Shown: one piece after another, positions 61,990 to 64,000 of the stretch
Numbering within the stretch: the stretch's first letter is position 1
How the letters are laid out: the number at the start of each line of letters is the position of its first letter
Assembly: GCF_017352115.1 (NCBI RefSeq)
Contig: NZ_CP071448.1
Span: forward strand, 2,565,001-2,629,000
Origin: Flavobacterium endoglycinae
GTDB taxonomy: Bacteria; Bacteroidota; Bacteroidia; Flavobacteriales; Flavobacteriaceae
DNA: 64,000 nucleotides
Direction: 5' to 3'
Notes under the pieces: model-generated
Database searches by the model: none
Seen by the model: only the letters and a program-made list of their open reading frames with translations
What the model was told of the DNA's origin: nothing
Made by a program: the position numbers and the translations under genes

Positions 61990-61997
61990 CAAAATTA
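61990..61997 (-). promoter_or_regulatory. -7 element of the 61954 gene
   Basis: TAATTTTG on the minus strand, within GAAATAATTTTGCA, 35 bases before the ATG. Confidence 0.5.
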
Positions 61998-62049
61998 TTT
62001 CATTATCAGATGTTTAAGGTTCCGTAGAAGTTTTTTTTCTATTAAAATA

Positions 62050-62486
62050 GGTTTTTTTTGGTTTTTAGTTTTTTAGTCTCGGTTTTCAGTCTCAGTTTTC
62101 AGTTTTCAGTCTCAGTTTTCAGTCTCGGTTTTAGTCTCGGTTTTCAGTATTCAGTCTTTCTTCTTGCTTCTTTCCTCTTTAAAGTCGCAGTATTCAGTCA
62201 CAGTATTCAGTCTTTCTTCTTGTTTCTTTCCTCTTTTAAAATCGCAGAAAGCCCTAGAAGGGCGACATATCTATAGAAACAAAACGCCAAAAACAAAAAA
62301 GCCCCAGCGGGGCGACATATTTTAAACAATTACATAATGCATTGTGATCAAATGTGTCGCCCCGCTGGGGCTTTTGTGTGGATAAACGTATTTTCTATAG
62401 ATATTTTACCCCACTGGGGCATTCTGCGACTGAATACTGAATACTGAGACTGCGACAGAAAACTGCGATTGAATACTCAATACTAA
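62050..62486. repeat. Nested palindrome cassette (locus C)
   Basis: Same plan as locus B. CAGTCTC / CAGTTTT arrays and CTTGCTTCTTTC arms lie on the left (62070-62235). The CAGAAAGCCCTAGAAGGGC arm starts at 62245, and the inner AAAGCCCCAGCGGGGCGA pairs with GTCGCCCCGCTGGGGCTT. A right outer arm ends near 62426, followed by complementary CTGAATACTGAGACTG words. The right outer arm has changed to the ACCCCACTGGGGCA type, so units are exchanged between cassettes. Confidence 0.85.
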
Positions 62487-62490
62487 AAAC

Positions 62491-62613
62491 CTACCCGCAG
62501 CCGCAATCCGTGCCGCCGCAATCCTTTTTCTTTTTGGATTTGAAAAAGAACTTTTTGACTAGATAAGCAACGGCTAGTCCTAATATCGTAAAGGCAATAA
62601 TTTCTTGAAACAT
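62491..62613 (-). CDS. FeoB-associated Cys-rich membrane protein
   Basis: This 40-residue protein has one membrane helix (MFQEIIAFTILGLAVAYLVK), a basic stretch (KSKKKK) and a Cys-rich tail (DCGGTDCGCG). It starts six bases after the feoB stop. That is the standard form and place of the small FeoB-associated Cys-rich protein, thought to help ferrous iron transport, perhaps in the role of FeoC. The position makes the call secure despite the small size. Confidence 0.88.
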   Translation of the reverse strand: MFQEIIAFTILGLAVAYLVKKFFFKSKKKKDCGGTDCGCG

Positions 62614-62619
62614 AACTTT

Positions 62620-64000
62620 TTATTTTAAAAGCTGATACGCAATTAATGCGGCAAAATAAGCCAATCCGCTCATGAACACTAACTGCATAGCAGGCCATTT
62701 CCACGAGTTTGTTTCTTTTTTGGTAATCGCCAATGTACTCGCGCACTGCATGGCAAAAGCATAAAACAGCAGTAAGGAAATTCCCGTTGGAAAATCAAAA
62801 ACTTTCTTTCCGGTATCTGGACGAATTTCTGCCTGCATTTTGCTTTTTATGGTCGATTCGTTGTCGGTATCACCAACGCTGTAAATGGTTGCTAAAGTTC
62901 CAACGAAAACTTCACGCGCTGCAAACGAACTGATTAGGGCAATACCAATTTTCCAATCGTAACCCAAAGGTTGAATAACGGGTTCGATGGCGCGTCCCAT
63001 TAATCCGATATAAGAGTTCTCTAGTTTTTGAGAATTGACTTCGTTTTCAAACTGCGTTTCATCTAGAGTGACATTGGCAAATCTTTCTTTTACAATGTTT
63101 TCGGCATCATTAAATTCTTTTCCCGGACCGTAAGAAGCCAAGAACCATAAAATGATCGAAATCGCCAAAATGATTTTTCCAGCTCCGGCAATAAAGGCTT
63201 TTGTTTTTTCTACTACATTGATACCGACGTTTTTGAAAAGCGGCATTTTGTAACTTGGCATTTCAACCACGAAATAGGTTTTCGATTCTAATTTTAAAAC
63301 CTTATTTAGAATATAAGCAGACAAAATCGCGGCAGAGAATCCTAAAACGTACAACGCCATTAAGGTTAATCCTTGAACATTTAGAAATCCGAAAACGCGT
63401 TTGCTCGGTACCACAAGCGAGATGATAATGGCATACACGGGTAATCGTGCCGAACAGGTCGTAAACGGTGTTACCAAAATTGTAATCAACCGTTCTTTCC
63501 AGTTTTCGATATTTCGGGTTGCCATAATTGCCGGAATGGCACAGGCCGTTCCCGAAATCAAAGGCACAACGCTTTTTCCAGAAAGTCCGAATCGGCGCAT
63601 GATTTTATCCATTAAAAATACCACACGGCTCATATAACCACTTTCTTCCAAAATTGAAATGAACAAGAACAACACGGCAATCTGCGGAATGAAAATAACC
63701 ACACCGCCAATTCCCGGAATAATTCCCTGCGAAAGTAAATCGGTTAAAATACCGCTTGGCAATGTTTCGGCTGCCCAGCTGCTTAAAGAAGCAAAAGTGC
63801 CATCAATAAAATCCATTGGAATGGTTGACCAGCTGAAGATTGATTGAAAGATCAGGAATAAAATCGCAAAGAAAATAACATAACCCCAAACTTTGTGCGT
63901 AAGAATACGGTCTAATTTGGCGCGGACATCTTTTGCCATCGAGGCATCGACTTTTAATCCTTCTTTTAAAACATCATTGATAAATTGGTACCGTTTGATG
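62620..64000 (-). CDS. feoB: Ferrous iron transporter FeoB, C-terminal part (5' end outside the window)
   Basis: The frame runs to the right edge without a start: the residues before the Met at 63939 (RYQFINDVLKEGLKVDAS) fit FeoB, so that Met is internal. The visible 459 residues are the membrane part, with several helices, the Gate domain segment VVPLISGTACAIPAIMATRN and TPFTTCSARLPVYAIII with the conserved Cys. The N-terminal GTPase domain is off the window. FeoB imports Fe2+ across the inner membrane. The small Cys-rich partner follows in the same operon. Confidence 0.95.
   Translation of the reverse strand, partial: IKRYQFINDVLKEGLKVDASMAKDVRAKLDRILTHKVWGYVIFFAILFLIFQSIFSWSTIPMDFIDGTFASLSSWAAETLPSGILTDLLSQGIIPGIGGVVIFIPQIAVLFLFISILEESGYMSRVVFLMDKIMRRFGLSGKSVVPLISGTACAIPAIMATRNIENWKERLITILVTPFTTCSARLPVYAIIISLVVPSKRVFGFLNVQGLTLMALYVLGFSAAILSAYILNKVLKLESKTYFVVEMPSYKMPLFKNVGINVVEKTKAFIAGAGKIILAISIILWFLASYGPGKEFNDAENIVKERFANVTLDETQFENEVNSQKLENSYIGLMGRAIEPVIQPLGYDWKIGIALISSFAAREVFVGTLATIYSVGDTDNESTIKSKMQAEIRPDTGKKVFDFPTGISLLLFYAFAMQCASTLAITKKETNSWKWPAMQLVFMSGLAYFAALIAYQLLK

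Noticed and set aside
62483..62746. 87-codon minus-strand frame across the feoB end
   Set aside because: It is out of frame with both feoB and its 40-residue Cys-rich partner, which are well supported.
63939..63939. Met at 63939 as the start of a 439-residue transporter
   Set aside because: The frame continues upstream to the window edge with FeoB-like sequence, so the gene is cut by the window and this Met is internal.
1..64000. tRNA, rRNA, riboswitch or insertion sequence
   Set aside because: No cloverleaf, rRNA or known riboswitch core and no transposase gene was recognised in any gap. A covariance-model search would be needed to exclude small RNAs.

Overview
The window is low-GC DNA from a gliding Bacteroidota, almost certainly a Flavobacterium close to F. 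johnsoniae. The evidence is the complete sprC-sprD-sprB-sprF gliding adhesin operon, promoters of the Bacteroidota type (TTG, 17-23 bases, TAnnTTTG), little sign of Shine-Dalgarno sequences, and typical neighbours (DUF4837, DUF1579, an acyl-ACP desaturase, FeoB with its small Cys-rich partner).

Layout. 1-5.0 kb: a truncated GxxExxY gene, an acyltransferase, then a minus-strand run holB, DoxX-like, acyl-CoA thioesterase, recA. 5.4-7.4 kb: two exported proteins of unknown role. 7.5-36.4 kb: the sprB operon. It has a small exported protein overlapping sprC, sprC, sprD (an outer-membrane barrel fused to about 1,000 residues of Ala-rich helix), the 21-kb sprB gene (7,002 residues, about forty or more immunoglobulin-like SprB repeats) and sprF. 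SprB is the mobile cell-surface adhesin, exported by the type IX secretion system through its C-terminal domain with help from SprF. 36.6-53.2 kb is ordinary genome: pgk, a LysM lytic transglycosylase, lipoproteins, ElaA, a sulfatase, a rnpA / S41 peptidase / OmpA group, a PlsC plus acyl-ACP desaturase pair and an HD hydrolase. Several kinds of intergenic repeat are interspersed.

53.3-62.0 kb is the least explained part: five minus-strand paralogues encoding exported modular proteins that resemble phage tail fibres. They share an N-terminal cap, carry a variable number of middle modules, and end in one of two unrelated C-terminal domains. Four of the five have their own recognisable -7 promoter element. 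One carries an 11-base duplication that shifts its frame just before the end. Two have near-identical nested palindrome cassettes upstream, so gene and cassette appear to have duplicated together. The window ends in the 3' part of feoB and its 40-residue companion.

Main observations: the modular fibre locus and its 11-base frameshift repeat; an almost identical in-frame 1,710-bp duplication inside sprB with base usage unlike the rest of the gene; a roughly 1.75-kb supermodule period in sprB; a perfect 13-bp hairpin just upstream of the sprB start; and nested palindromic repeat cassettes. Protein families were recognised by eye and memory, with no database search.
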